From NCBI GenBank assembly GCA_039602395.1, contig JBCNJP010000008.1, positions 68,969,095 through 69,033,094 of the forward strand: a stretch of 64,000 nt of DNA. Direction: 5' to 3'. The notes beneath the pieces are model-generated. The model was not told the origin of the DNA. It did no database searches and was given only the letters and a program-made list of their open reading frames with translations. The position numbers and the translations under genes are program-made. The first letter of the stretch is position 1; each line of letters starts with the position of its first letter. This DNA is from Deinandra increscens subsp. villosa. Taxonomy: Eukaryota; Streptophyta; Magnoliopsida; Asterales; Asteraceae. Of this stretch, positions 21,513 through 33,367 are shown in pieces.

Positions 21513-22011
21513 GGAGAAGGTCACGAGCCTGAGAAAGAGGCCGCCGGAGCGCTGTCGTGGTGGTCCGTGGAGGGCTGAGCTGAGCCGCCGAAGCTGAGCA
21601 CTGAGGAAGACGGTGAAGGTCGTAGGACTTTGGAGGCGCTGTTAAAAAATAAAAGCCCTAATGCTAATGTTGTGTTATAATCTTTTATTAAAAAACAGAA
21701 GTAAAAATTAGAATAAAAGAGAATCGAACATGAGATCTTTTTGTTTGAAACATGGGCGCAAACCAGTTGAGCTGAGTGAGTTTTGTTAATAGGATTCACT
21801 CTCAGTTTATATATGGATTCACTCCTACTATTATATACATATTAACATTAAAAATTCTAAATTCACTGGGTTCCCGTGAACCCGGTGGATCCAACGTAGA
21901 TCCGCCCCTGCCTATATATGTAAAAAAATCGTTAACTCATCCAACAAGAAATTCTAACAATCATGTCCTCCAGATATTTCATACTTTCAAACTCCCCTCA
22001 TTGTCCATATA
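21513..22011 (-). repeat. GC-rich stretch, tRNA-like boxes and hAT-like terminus
   Basis: The stretch 21513-21640 is GC-rich (GCCGCCGGAGCG) and unrecognised. On the minus strand CAGCTCAACTGG (within 21761-21775) resembles a Pol III A box and GTTCGATTC (21721-21729) a B box, about 31 bases apart as in tRNA genes; no tRNA fold was established, so a SINE-like remnant is possible. At 21868-21910 a terminus reads, on the minus strand, CAGGGGCGGATCTACG, close to the hAT end CAGTGGCGGA found at 33531. The matching other end was not found. Confidence 0.4.
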
Positions 22012-22850
22012 ATGTCTTACATCTCAAAACGTAAGTTTGCCGCACTTGACATATTCGGGCAAAATTGTCTCCCATGGCCTCTTGATGTCCAAATTCATCT
22101 AATAGCAACGAACCTTGATGAGATAATCAAGGACGAGAATGCGACTTTCCTACAAAACAAAGCAAAAGTCATGATATTTCTCTATCATCATCTCCATGAA
22201 AATTTGAAGAGGGAATACCTCGGTGTCTAGATCTCCTCTAACTCTAGAAAAATATTAAAGAATGATTTAACAACCATAAATTTGTCTTACTCCCAAAGGA
22301 TCACTATGAGTGGCTACACCTGAGGCTACAAGATTACAAAACTGTTAGCGTGTACAACTCTGCCTTGTTTCCCATAACCTCCAAACTAAAATTATGTGGA
22401 GAATACATAACCAATAAAGACATGCTCGAAAATACTTTCTTCATGTTCCATGCTTCCAACATTCTCCTAGCATAATAATATCGGGAATATAAATCACTAA
22501 ATACTCTGAGTTGATATCATGTCTACTGGTCGCAGAGCAAAATAACAAGCTCCTACGGCAAGCCCATTCACAGGAGCGAATGCAGAAACTGTTCAGAGTG
22601 GACATGGTAGGGGAAGAGTTCGTGACCCCAACAGAGGTCGTGGTCATGGACAGAGAAACACATGGAAAAGTTAATCTCATAGTTCTAAGCCTGATAGTAG
22701 CGAATCAAGTCGAAAGAATACGAGGCTATTTTCTAAGGGGAGAGGTAGTGGGGGCAAAGCAACATCTGTTATAAATGTGGGATGTCAAATCATCGGTCTC
22801 GCACATGACACACCCCTAAACACCTTGTTGAAGCTTAGTTAGGATTCGTA
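22012..22850 (+). pseudogene. Retrotransposon gag-like protein with CCHC zinc knuckle
   Basis: The first 72 codons (22012-22230) read KRKFAALDIFGQNCLPWPLD and KAKVMIFLYHHLHENLKREY, the opening of a common plant copia-like gag group. The rest is spread over several frames: LISCLLVAEQNNKLL (from about 22511), a Gly-Arg-rich stretch (GRGRVRDPNRGRGHGQ) and a zinc knuckle CYKCGMSNHRSRT where a TGA replaces the third Cys (about 22765-22815). A pol part is not seen downstream. It is a decayed gag, with no LTR recognised nearby. Confidence 0.75.
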
Positions 22851-23472
22851 CGCGAGTTTTAGAAAACAAGTCGGGTCAGCAAAAGCGCGCACATTCATCA
22901 GCTCAATCGGTATGTAAAGCTTTCCCCCCTCTAATCGATATGTATTGCTAATCAATCTTAGCTCTGACAAACGTAGCTGCGGATTTTAGGTATATTCGGC
23001 CTCAATCGGTATGTAAATCTTTTCGTTGTTTCTGTTTTGATGATTGCGCCTGTTGCATGTTATCTAACTTGATATGTGCATAAGCGGCAACTGAAACTCT
23101 ATTGCTATTCGTTTATTCGATTTAGGGGAAACTGCTCTTCAAATTCTTTATTTGTGAACGCAGGTATCAGGTATGCATGTTGCTCTTCAAATGTCTCTTT
23201 TTTCCTGCTTGGGTGGTTGTCTCTTTGTGTTGGACATGTGCATACTAGATGTTTGTGAAATACTTATAAACATATGTTAATTTTATATTGCTATCTTGTT
23301 ATTAGACTTCTCTGTTTCTCAATTTTCCATTGAGATTTTGTTTTACATTTTGATTTTATATGATGATGATTTTTTATGATTGTTAGGAACATAAATTATT
23401 TGTTGTCATGTGCTTATTAATTTTTCTGATTTGTCATATGGTATTGATACTATGTATTATTTTCAATCATAG
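22851..23472. other. Spacer, probably introns of the outer CACTA-like gene
   Basis: No clear coding block. CTCAATCG|GTATG occurs twice (about 22904 and 23001) and looks like a duplicated exon end with splice donor. Thymine-rich text suggests introns. Confidence 0.3.
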
Positions 23473-23889
23473 GGTGAAGATGATGTTCTTGAGGATAGTG
23501 GGGGTGATGATGTTGATGTTGAGACTGTTGGTGGTGAAAGGCCACCGATCAAACGCATGGGGTCAAAGTATGTTTTCAATTTTAGTGTCTCATTGTTTTC
23601 TACATAAAGACTTTGATGTCCCATTTTTTTTCCACAGGTGTCCCATTTTTTTCCACAGGTTTCCCATTTTTTTCCACATAATCTGTTTGCCCCAACTTGG
23701 TTCCACATTATCTGTTTGTTCATAAGACTTTGGTGTCTCATTTTTTATAACTCTTCAATATTTTAGGTATGGAAATGGAAAAGTTCATAAAAGTGCATTT
23801 GATATTTTACAAGAAAGTAATAATGGAGATTGGACCACGTCTTCAAAGATCCCACATACTAACTTGAGGGATGTGTTTAATAGGTTTCC
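23473..23889 (+). pseudogene. Exons of an unrecognised element-borne gene (outer CACTA-like element)
   Basis: Two exons join in frame: 23473-23567 (GEDDVLEDSGGDDVDVETV, then PPIKRMGSK) and 23767-23889 (YGNGKVHKSAFDILQES, NNGDWTTSSKIPHTNL). Borders are AG and GT; the junction completes a Lys codon. I do not recognise the protein with certainty. The acidic first exon and a coiled-coil tail at 30130-30312 fit the accessory or transposase proteins of plant Ptta/En/Spm elements. The gene is split by the CACTA insertion at 23955. Confidence 0.4.
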
Positions 23890-23954
23890 GGTAATACCTC
23901 ATTTACACTGTAAGTTATTACTGATATAAATTTACACTCTATGTGGTTTATGCT

Positions 23955-24130
23955 CACTACTAGAAAAAGCCTCTTCCTTGACACGCGAACAATGAAACAC
24001 GGGTAATTTATGACGCGCATTAACGGGTGTCATAAAAAATCTGTCGTATTTCTAAATATTCTCTGGATAGATGACCCGCATTTTTGCTTGTCATAAAAAT
24101 TGTGTCATACAATTGGAAAAAAAAAACACG
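23955..24130. repeat. CACTA 5' terminus and subterminal repeats
   Basis: After the CACTA end come TTGACACGCGAAC, ATGACGCGCATTAACGGGTG and ATGACCCGCATTTTTGC, each followed by TGTCAT-type inverse motifs. They mirror those at 28640-28932. Confidence 0.85.
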
Positions 24131-27049
24131 GAGGACATCTAAAAGGTGCACGTCAAGAACAAAGTGTCGTTTTTTCATTTTTTTTCCCGCCAATACATTT
24201 GCCCTAGATTTATACTCCCGCTCATACTTGGAATGTTTTCAACTTTTCCCCAAAATCACTCCCGCCCCAAATTTTGCCCTAAACACTCGATTCCTTCATG
24301 TCCCGTGCTGGACCTTTCTCACCCTCTTCTCTCCCTCGGCGGTTTTCTTTAATAACAATGGCAGCCTCGATTAGAGGACGACGAAGAAGCCACTATGCAT
24401 CTCATAGATTGATTGCGCCTCCGTCTCCACCTAATCTCATCTCTGGATCCCTTCCGCCACTCGTCCCACCTCCGCTTCCTTCTCTATATACCTGATGCAG
24501 TCAGGCTAACTTAATACTGTGCCCTAATCTCCATCACTCAATCTCAGTATTTGACGTACCGCTCCCTCTATTCTTCTATGCCCTAATCTCCTACCCTTCG
24601 AACCCTAATTTCTCTTTATTTTGGCGACTTGGTACAGATCTGGGGTTATTAAAGATTAGGGTTTTCATGCGAATGGGTTCTGTAAGAGGATAAGTGTTAT
24701 CTTTTTGTTTTCGTTAGATTCCATCTACTACTGGATCTATATATAAATCTGCTGCAGATACTAGATGATTAATTAAAGAAAACAAGTTGAATAAATCTTG
24801 AAAGCTTTGGACCATGGCGAACCGACGATGGGATGGGAATGTGGGGATGAATCCAATGACGTCATCTGGGCTTCATCTCATGCAACCTGAAGTTACAGAG
24901 GAGGGATGAATGACACAAGTTTCCAACTTTAACAACGCAGGTAGAATCTACATGTTTTTATTGTAGATACTGTACTTTAACTGTATATGTGGTTGTGGTG
25001 ATCTGAGGAAAAACAAAAAGACGGAATTTTCGGGTCCTATCTTGGTTGGCAGGGTAGGATTCAGGTGGCGTTTTCCTACAATACTAGCGGTCTACAGCCA
25101 TGGCATTTCTGTTGTCTCCTTTGTTATGACACCTAATTTCCGGTTTGAGCTTTATGATGAACATTTCAATTTAAATATTTTTTTGTGCTGATGTTAATGT
25201 TCACTTTGTAATTTTTTTCCAAAGCTTTTTGTACAAGCTTATTTTGCATTTCGGTTCTTGTAGTGAATTGGATACATCTGTTTATGCATTTACCTACCCA
25301 TCGCCATTTTTTTCTTCCAATCATCCTATTTTGGTTGTTATAGTTATTTTTGGATATATGAAGAAAACGGTGTAGTTTTCCATTCCTTAATAATAATATT
25401 CGAACAAGACTCAAGTTGCCACGCAGGTTGTTATAGTTATTTTTGAATGATAGGTAATTGATCGTAAATAATGGTGTGAATGATGTGTAAATAATGATGT
25501 GAACTTACACTTTTGCTCTTCATGGTTTAAGCTTGCTGCTCCGTCTATGAATACGGCGGCCATTTTCAGGATCGTTGTAAGTGATGAAATCCGGTGGCGT
25601 CGCTACCGACGTTGATGTGGTAGGTTGTGAGGTTGTCTGGAGTTGTTGTCGGTGACCACGCGTCACCGTTTTCATCAGGTATTTCTGACTTTGCTGTCTA
25701 TAGATCTCTTTGTTTTGTGGGTTTTTAAAGTTGGCTCCGTAGTAATCCAACTAAATTTAATTTTGTTAAGGCGTTTTTTTCTTCTTGGTTTCTTTGTTTG
25801 CTTCTGTTTGTGTACGGTGTTAGTTTTCAGTTTGTGTTTGAAATTTTCAATTGTTAGGCTTTTTTGTTCAACCATCGTTGATTGTTGTCATTGGTTTTTT
25901 TTTTTGCATGTTCAATTCCGTCTTTATTTGAGAATTGATTTTCTATGGTTATGGACTACTTATGGTTGCTTCCTGTTTGTTCATATCAAATGCCCACAAG
26001 TTGTTTGCTGAAATGTGTCCTCTTTAGGAATATGTGCTTTGTTATGCTTTATTTTTTTGTTTCTGTTTGGTTGTTGTGGTGTGTTTGCATGTTCAGATAC
26101 GATTTCCTTACCAGCATTGACATATATTTTTCTTTTTTAATCGCTTGGAAGGAGTATTTGTCATAACTATTTATGTGAGTTTTCCTCTGGCCAATGTCCT
26201 TATAATTTTAGGTTATGTTACATGTGTATTTAAGGGGAATTAATTTGGTACCTGTTGTTAGTTGTTTTGTTATATGATATAAATTTATGGTTTCATTGAT
26301 TGTTAACAGAGCTATTATTTTTGTTATATGATAAAAGTTTGGCAAAAAAAAGTTAGCTTTTGACCAGTTTCATGTTAGAGGTTCACTTGATTGTTAACAG
26401 AGCTATCATTTGCTGTCTATGGTTATGAATTCTTACAGGTCCAAAACAATTTGATAACGGACTGAAAATGAAAGTTAGAGATATATTGTTGTTTCAAAAG
26501 AGCTTGAGAAGAGTTTCAAAATGGAAGCAAGTGATATACTATTAAGATAACTCAGGTTCAAAAGAATTTGAAAATAGTTTCAAAATGAAAGAGATACTCT
26601 TAATGTAAGTTGATATGAATATAATTTATAATTATTTTTTTAACTCAATCATGTTTTAATCATTTGTACACCATTATTATTATATATATTTCCTTTATAA
26701 AATAAGGATTATTTAAACACATTTTCATTATGGTACTTCTTTTATATTTAACAAATTTTCTAAAATTAAACCCATTTTTTATAGGTAAATTGGAGATGAT
26801 ATCCGATATCACAATAGACAAACCATATCTTGAGATCAAGAAAGACATCATGCGGTTCATCTTCGGCAAAAAATTTCCTACTACCCATCTGAAAAGGTAA
26901 ATTAGCTTACATGTTCTAACATATCATTCCATTAACCTTTATCAATGAACAGATTGTGATAGCAAATTCGGTTATTTTACAATACTAAATTAGTCATGAG
27001 GCATGATATTTATTGAGAGATGTGTGTTTGTATCATGATGACTCATGAG
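24131..27049 (+). other. CACTA interior, no firm gene
   Basis: A Met-led frame at 24357 (MAASIRGRRRSHYASHRLIA) of 46 codons and another near 24813 (MANRRWDGNVGMNPMTSSG) may be first exons; neither is recognised. The block IDKPYLEIKKDIMRFIFGKK at about 26810-26880 may be an exon upstream of the protease part. Two diverged copies of CAAAAGAGCTTGAGAAG-like text occur at about 26494 and 26560. The rest is T-rich, intron-like sequence. Confidence 0.35.
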
Positions 27050-27059
27050 TTTATTTTGC

Positions 27060-28426
27060 GTTATACAATCCAAATGCTATTATCTTGATTCCATAAGGCC
27101 TACCTCTGTCAATCCGCAGTTTAAGCAAATAGTTGATGCGTAAGTAAATAATAGAGATGCACAAATCATTATATTATTTATATAAGGTTTTGGTAATTAA
27201 TGCAAATCATTTTTTTGGCAGGGTAATTGGATTGTATAACGCAAAAATTGGATCGAAAAGAGCGAGTAAATTCAATTGGGTCAACTCAGCGGTGAGTATT
27301 TCTGTTTGTTACCATTGTATATGAATCTTTAATTGTAGCAATGAAGTCATTTCATTCTGTTTGCTTTCTTTGTGGTAATATTTATCTTCAAGTTGAAAGT
27401 ACCAATATAGTGACTAGGGCTGTTTTGCTGCTGTTCTATTGCTGTTGTTTTAGTTATCTTAATATGAACAACAGATTCTGTTTTAGTTTTCTGCTTGTCA
27501 TCAACTAATTAACTTATTATTATTATTATTAGTAGTACTACGTTGTGTTTTCTTGAACATCATCTGCTGCTGCTGCTGTTTATGTGTTTATGTATTGCGT
27601 TGAACAACTTGGTTTGGTCATGCATTTATAATGATTGCTGCTGTTGCTGTTATGTTAGTTGGTTGGGTATTATTTCTAATCTTAGATTGCTGATTGATTG
27701 ATTGATTTTGTGTGATTTACCTACCTTTTTTTCATTAAATAAATATAGAATCATCATCATCATCATCTGCTGCTACTGCTGTAATTTACCCGCAAACATC
27801 ATTGTATTTGCTTACAAGTTTCAGTTTTACCACATTAGAAGGAGCTTAGTTCTCTACTGGTTGGCCTCCAGAGCTTAATTCCACCATCATAAGTTCCTGC
27901 TTTTTTACATATTCTTGGAGTTTGGTTTGAGAAAAAAAAAACACTTAGGAAGTTCAATCAATATAATACCTATTTGCCTACTGTGGTGTTCTCTGTCCCC
28001 TTAAAATTTAGTTTATGAGTTGAACTTGATCTGCTGCTGTTTATGTATTGCATTGCACTTCATTTGTTTATGCTTGCTTTCTTTTTCAGTAGATGTTTCT
28101 GGTCTCACATTAATGCTTGCTTTTGTTTGTGTTTGTATTGTTTGTGTAGTGTCCACTCCAGCCAGGAATCACAGAGTGTGGCTATTATGTGTTGAAATTT
28201 ATGAAAGAGGTGGTTCGGCAAGGACTTGTAGTCCTTGAACAAAACAAAGTAAGCTTTCTCATATTTTAATTAATTAACTTTATCTTTGATGATCATTTTT
28301 TCTCGTAATTTATCTTTTACACAGATTGGTGGAGATAGTAATGTTTACACAGATGCTGATTTTGATGAGATTCGTGAAGAATGGTTGACCTACGCTTGCC
28401 ACTTCATTTACACGGACGAGAAGTAG
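27060..28426 (+). pseudogene. Ulp1-like cysteine protease (C48) of a CACTA element
   Basis: Plant CACTA and MULE elements often carry Ulp1-type SUMO-protease-like genes. Exons: about 27060-27139 (CYYLDSIRPTSVNPQFKQIV, including the catalytic Asp of YLDS), 27222-27291 (VIGLYNAKIGSKRASKFNWV), 28150-28248 (CPLQPGITECGYYVLKFMKE, with the active-site Cys in ECGYYV) and 28325-28426 (FDEIREEWLTYACHFIY, stop TAG). GT/AG borders and phases agree. The catalytic His exon is not recognised upstream and a frameshift seems to lie before YYLDS, so the gene is decayed or truncated. Confidence 0.8.
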
Positions 28427-28639
28427 TAGTAGTGATCCAATATATATGCATGTAGTAAACTTTGAACATTTTACTTTTGTCATTGTGATCGAATTGCATG
28501 TATGATGAACATGAAATCGAATTATTTTCAATTGCTATTTGTATGAAATGCAGTGTTTTGGTACAGCAGCTATTCTGTATTTTGGTTTTGTGAAATATGA
28601 TTTATTAACAGGGAAATCAGTAATTTTAGAAAAAAGAAA

Positions 28640-28932
28640 CACTTACAAGGATGACACGCAAGAATGAGTGTCATAAAAGGCATGACACGCAAATCTGCGT
28701 GTCATAAACAGACGACACAAAAAATATTATAAATAAAAATATATTAATCACAGACGACACCCTTTCTTGACGCGCAAAATGGGTGTCAAGAATGGAGTGT
28801 CAAGGATAGCGTGTCATTGTTCGCGCGTCAAGAAGCTTCTTGACCCCCGCATCCTTGACGCGCATATGCGTGTCAAGAAGGCACCTTCTTGACGCGCAAT
28901 GCACGTCAAGAATGCCAGGTTTTGTAGTAGTG
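28640..28932. repeat. CACTA 3' subterminal repeats and terminus
   Basis: There are at least eight motifs TGACACGC, TGACGCGC or their inverses GCGTGTCA and GTGTCAAG. Several form hairpins, for example CTTGACGCGCATATGCGTGTCAAG-type pairs near 28853. The terminus is GTAGTAGTG. Confidence 0.9.
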
Positions 28933-28935
28933 GCT

Positions 28936-29372
28936 ACTACTGTCATTTATGGTAATGAAGCCTAATTTAGGGTAGAATCAGAAATCAATTTTCTTGGCTG
29001 ATTTTTTCCTTCATGTTAGGATTGTTTTGGACACTAATGAAAACATAGAAGAATTTAGCATTTGTTAAACAATGATCTTGAAGGCTGAAGCATAACTAAT
29101 GTCATTGAATTATAAAAGAAATTGAAGATGTTTAATTTTTATTGAAATTGGAATTACTTTCAGATCATAACACGGTTATTTAGGTCTAGTGAATCAAGTA
29201 TCTTGTTGATTACATTAGGAGTCGATATGTTATATGATTTCATTCCTTTTTGGCTATAGCATAACCTTTAAGGATGTGGTTAAGTGCATGTGTGTTTGTA
29301 GCATTCTGATTCGAGGTAAAGCTCATGTTTGAAGTTTATAACAAACTTAGTTTTGATGAAATTAATTGTAGA
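28936..29372. other. Spacer right of the CACTA, intron-like
   Basis: AT-rich, with no coding trace. It is presumably an intron of the outer element's gene interrupted at 23955. Confidence 0.3.
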
Positions 29373-30312
29373 CATCGTTCAAAACGGAACTTGAAATGGT
29401 GTATAAGTCAAGCAACGACTTGAATGTGAACCCTGAATTAGCTTTGTGGAAGGGTCTCAATCCCAACAATCGTTACTGGATATGATCTTTTGATCCGTCT
29501 TTTGTGGTAATCGGGATCTGATCATCATTTTGCGGGTCTAGCATTTACGGTGATGTCCGATAATCACAGGAGGTATGTATACAGTCTCACTTGAAACTTT
29601 GTATTATTGGAATAAAGTATTTTAGTCTCACTTGAATTAGGCATGTCTAATATTGTCACTTGAAATATAATTGTGATGCTATTTCTTTTTTACATTGCAT
29701 CTATTATGTTAGTGATGCTAAGAGGCAAAAGTTATGGCTTTTGGTTTAAATTAGATGGAACCACAAAGATATATAAATGTGTGGTATGTAAATATTAAAC
29801 TCAAAACCAAATTTTTGGAAGAAAGATCATATTTGCTGCTACATATGTAAAATGATACCAATCCTTTAGCTGCACAATCTTGATAAACCAAAAACACCAA
29901 TTCTTATCCTTTAGTTGCTATACCACTTGATAAACCAACAACACCAATTCTTCTTTTGATAAATTTTACCTAAAATTGTACATATTAGAATTTGTATCAC
30001 CAGTACCAATCATTTACTACCAATCCTTTACTGGTGATAATTTTTTAGTTAATTATACATCTTTTAAAAAAATTGGAGCATATGTATGTGATTGTATGTA
30101 AATATTTATTAATTATACATCTTTTAATAGAGTTTCAAGAAGTTCGATCGCAGTTAAAAAAAGGAACACGAAGCTCAAAAAAACTTGGAAGCTTGCTTGA
30201 AACAAGTGGAAAGTGAACGGGAACAAGAGCGGGCCGAACGAGAACAAGAGCGAACGAAAATAGGAAGCCTAAAAAGAAAAATGGATGAAATTATAAAAAG
30301 TTTAGCCGAATA
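29373..30312 (+). pseudogene. Outer CACTA-like gene, distal exons with coiled coil
   Basis: One likely exon (about 29373-29480) reads TSFKTELEMVYKSSNDLNVN and ALWKGLNPNNRYW before a TGA. A second (about 30130-30312) reads, with one frame break, FQEVRSQL then QKNLEACLKQVESEREQERA and IGSLKRKMDEIIKSLAE to a TAG at 30310. The heptad-like Glu/Lys/Leu pattern predicts a coiled coil, as found at the C-terminus of plant Ptta/En/Spm transposase proteins. The family is inferred from this shape and the CACTA-like end at 31223, not from a conserved motif. Confidence 0.4.
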
Positions 30313-30479
30313 GTAACTTCCTTGATTCTTATGTACTTTGAAATGAATGTGGATACCATGTTGCCAAGTTATTGTAATCGTTGAATGGTTATTATATATA
30401 TTAAATAGGTTGTTGGACTTTTTTGGGTTTTTAATATATGTATATTTACAAAATTTGGAATTTTGAATGTAATAGTTCT

Positions 30480-31223
30480 TTAAAAAAAATTATACTTGTT
30501 GGACATTTGTAGGTAAATACAAAAGGGAAAAATAGTTTGTCAAAATCTTGTGGGTAAGTAAGTAATAAATATAAATTCATATAAAAGTTAAGCGTCGTTG
30601 TAAATTTGTATGAAAATGCAAAAAAAAGGAAAACATTTTGTGTGAATGTTGTGGGTAAGTAATAAATAAAAAATCATATAAAATTACAAATTGTTGGAAA
30701 GTTGTAGGAAAATATGAAAAACAACAAATCTTTTGTCCGAACTTTGTGAGTAAAAAATCATGTAAAATTACAATTTGTCGTTACTTTGTAGGAAAGTTAA
30801 AAATAAATTAATAATAAAACAAATATTTTGTCAGAAATTTGTAGGAGTATAAAATACTTAATACGAGTATTTTGTAATTAGTAATACTTCCAAGTATAAA
30901 AATTAATATCTAGTATTAATACTAAATATTGAGAAAAACTATATTTGTAGGAATTTTGTGTGTACTTTGTATCTAATAGTTAAAGTTTATAATGTGTGTA
31001 CTTTGTAGAATATTACTTATTTTGTGTGTACTTTGTAGGAAATTACCTACAAATGGATTTTGTCAATAATTTGTGGCAAACTTTGTAGGTATTTCGTCAT
31101 GAGCAATTTTTCCACGGGGCTTTTTCCTACAAAACATTTTTGTGGAAAGTTTGTAGCTATTTCACATTTCTTACAAATTTCCTACAAATAACTTTGTGGG
31201 AAAAAAGTTTTTTTTTGCTAGTA
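30480..31223. repeat. Subterminal repeats and 3' end of the outer CACTA-like element
   Basis: TTTGTAGG or CCTACAAA and TTGTGGG motifs recur more than fifteen times, partly in diverged units of about 100 bases (AAATCATATAAAATTACAA). The tract ends TTTTTTTTTGCTAGTA (31223), the reverse of a CACTA-type end with the last base changed. The left end of this element was not found in the window. Confidence 0.6.
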
Positions 31224-31239
31224 TTAATTATATAATTAA

Positions 31240-31620
31240 TATCATCTCGTGGTATCTTAAAAGGCAACCTACAGTATCCACGTGTCCACGTCTAGTACCG
31301 AAGCCGAATACAAAGGTGTTGCAAATGCGGTTGCTGAAACTAGTTGGCTCAGAAATTTGCTACTCGAACTTCATCTACCACTCCGCCAAATTACTATTGT
31401 TTATTGCGACAATATGTTTGCAGTCTATCTCTTAGACAATCTGATTCAACACCAAAAAACCAAACATGTGGAGTTTGACATTCAATCACTTCGTACGAGA
31501 AAAGCTTCGCATTGGTAACATACAAGTTCTTCATATTCCATCGTCCTTCCAATATGTTGATGTTACGAGACAACTATTTGAGTTGTTTCAGGACAATTTG
31601 TACGTTTGGTAGCTCTCACG
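31240..31620 (+). pseudogene. Copia RNase H remnant
   Basis: ISWYLKRQPTVS, then with a frameshift STSSTEAEYKGVANAVAETS, WLRNLLLELHLPL, CDNMFAVYLLDNLIQHQKTK and, after a second frameshift near 31480, FVREKLRIGNIQVLHIPSS. The FTK motif near the end is lost. The reading ends near LFELFQDNLYVW, and ACTGAGGGAGAG (31626-31637) is a likely polypurine tract. It is a different copia element from the others here. Confidence 0.85.
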
Positions 31621-31659
31621 CATAAACTGAGGGAGAGTACTAACAGAAATTATAAAGCA

Positions 31660-32450
31660 TCATACTTAAGTATTAAACAAAACCTATCAAGTGTATTTGG
31701 CATCCATTAAGGTTGTCCACATGTACACTTGCCTAGGTGGCACTCTAAAATCTCTTCAAAAGTTGATGTGTAGTTTTAAGGTTATTTTTTTTAAAATAAT
31801 TCGTTTAATTATTCTAAACTAAATGCGCGTATTCTGGTATGACCCGTTTATGTATCGAGATTTTTTGACCCGCATATATAAGGTTGCAAGAAACCCATCT
31901 GCTCATTTGTGTTGTTTTCGTCTAGGGTTTTCACCCTTTTCTCTCTCCATCATCCGCTCATCTGCATCATCGCCGATTTGATTTCTTATCCGGTGAGTAA
32001 TCATCTTCAAGAAACTTTGTATCTCAAAGTTTATTTACTTCTTTCTGTTTTCGGATATTGCTTCTGATTTGTTTGGTTTTTTGCGATTAGGGTTTTTTGT
32101 TCGTTTTCTTCTTCGCTGTCGCTGCAATCCGGACTCTTCAAGCTTCGATTTTTAATACGGTAATCAATCAATGTCTAATACAAGTTCTCATACGTTTTTT
32201 CTTTTCATGTCGGTGTGGAACTCGAACGGTTTCTGCGATTTTATCTTTATCTTCTATCGTTTTCATCACAGTGTTTTGCGCATATGTGTCGTTTTGTTAA
32301 TCGGTTAACAATTGGTATGTGGATCTGCATGGATCTACAATTTAGGTTATGCCGATCAAGAATCCGTTTAAGGTTTTTAATATACATCTATAAAGCAGTT
32401 TTTTTATTTTTTACTGTTTGTTTCTGATGCATGTATAAGTTAAGTTCAAT
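31660..32450 (+). mobile_element. Helitron 5' end with promoter and leader (second copy)
   Basis: After an A, the sequence starts TCATACTTAAGTATTAAAC and follows the 2135 Helitron: TATTAAACAAAAC, GTCCACAT, TTTTTTGACCCG, TATATAAG (31875-31882), CTCATTTGT, TAGGGTTTTC and a splice donor CCG|GTGAGT at 31992/31993. It inserted just beyond the polypurine tract of the copia remnant. No 3' hairpin of the same type follows on this strand, so only the left part is assigned; the right limit given is approximate. Confidence 0.7.
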
Positions 32451-32773
32451 CTTTTGTTGGTTATATGTTAATAAACTGATTTTATGATGATGCTGAATTG
32501 TTATATTGAAATAATAAATGTTTGAATGGAATGGCTGAATCATTCAAAAATACAGATAAAAACCTTATTAGTTTCAGTTTCAAAAAAAAATCTATATATA
32601 AATAATTAAAGATAAGTCAAGATTTGAAAGCCAAGAAAAACAAGTTTCTTTCATCTTCACATCATGTAATTGGCCCCATCTCGTAATCATTTGCAAGAAG
32701 AATTTGTTTGACTTGATCTGTTAATCACAAAAATGAAAAAGCGGATCAAAGTAAGTATTTATATACCGGTTTG

Positions 32774-32817
<44 letters not shown>

Positions 32818-33364
32818 TTTTCTAAAAAAGATGTTTTGTCTAAAAGCATTTATTTACTGACTTTTTTATATTTAATTTATATATTTTTTTAATTTTCTAG
32901 ATTTTGTATTGCATTTTATATCCAGTAAAAAATAAAATTCAGCATGAAAATTCAGTAAAATTGATCTTTTTTAACGTTTTTAGTGAAAAATCATTTTTAT
33001 TAGATTATTTCCTTATATGATAAATCAAATTCAAAATCAAGACATGAATATGATTTTTCGCTGTGTATATGAGTATTTAACTTTTTATTAAATCGTAAAT
33101 ATGATTTAAGTTTACCCATTTTGGGGTTCGTCATTATGAAGAATGAGTGCTTTAAAAGTACTAAGATATTTGATGTTTAATCTAATAACATGTGATGTTT
33201 ATATTTATGTAAGCTGTATATATAGGTTCAATTACAAAATGAATAATACGTAGGTATTAAAAGTAGATTATAAAAAGTGTATGTCTTGCATTAAAAAAGG
33301 AAACATACGACCACCTATACATCAACAAGTCTATTGTCTTCAAACCTTGATTCATCGGAAACTC
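32451..33364. other. Spacer with (TA)n, no gene seen
   Basis: AT-rich; a (TA)n run at about 32778-32813. It may be the interior of the second Helitron but has no RPA or helicase trace. Confidence 0.5.
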
Positions 33365-33367
33365 TTA

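Larger units (their letters stand above)
23955..28932 (+). mobile_element. CACTA transposon with Ulp1-like gene (non-autonomous)
   Basis: The element begins CACTACTAGAAAAAGCC (23955) and ends ...TTTTGTAGTAGTG (28932). It is flanked on both sides by the 3-bp target duplication GCT (23952-23954 and 28933-28935). Both ends carry subterminal repeats of the type TGACACGCR and its inverse YGYGTGTCA, presumably transposase binding sites. The 4978-base interior holds a promoter-like GC-rich stretch (about 24300-24480), unassigned exons and a decayed C48 protease gene. No TNPD-type transposase is visible, so it needed one in trans. Confidence 0.93.

Noticed and set aside
24084..24495. Overlapping 65-96-codon frames at the CACTA left part
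   Set aside because: Three overlapping frames without known motif; at most one could be a first exon (ATG 24357), which I could not support.
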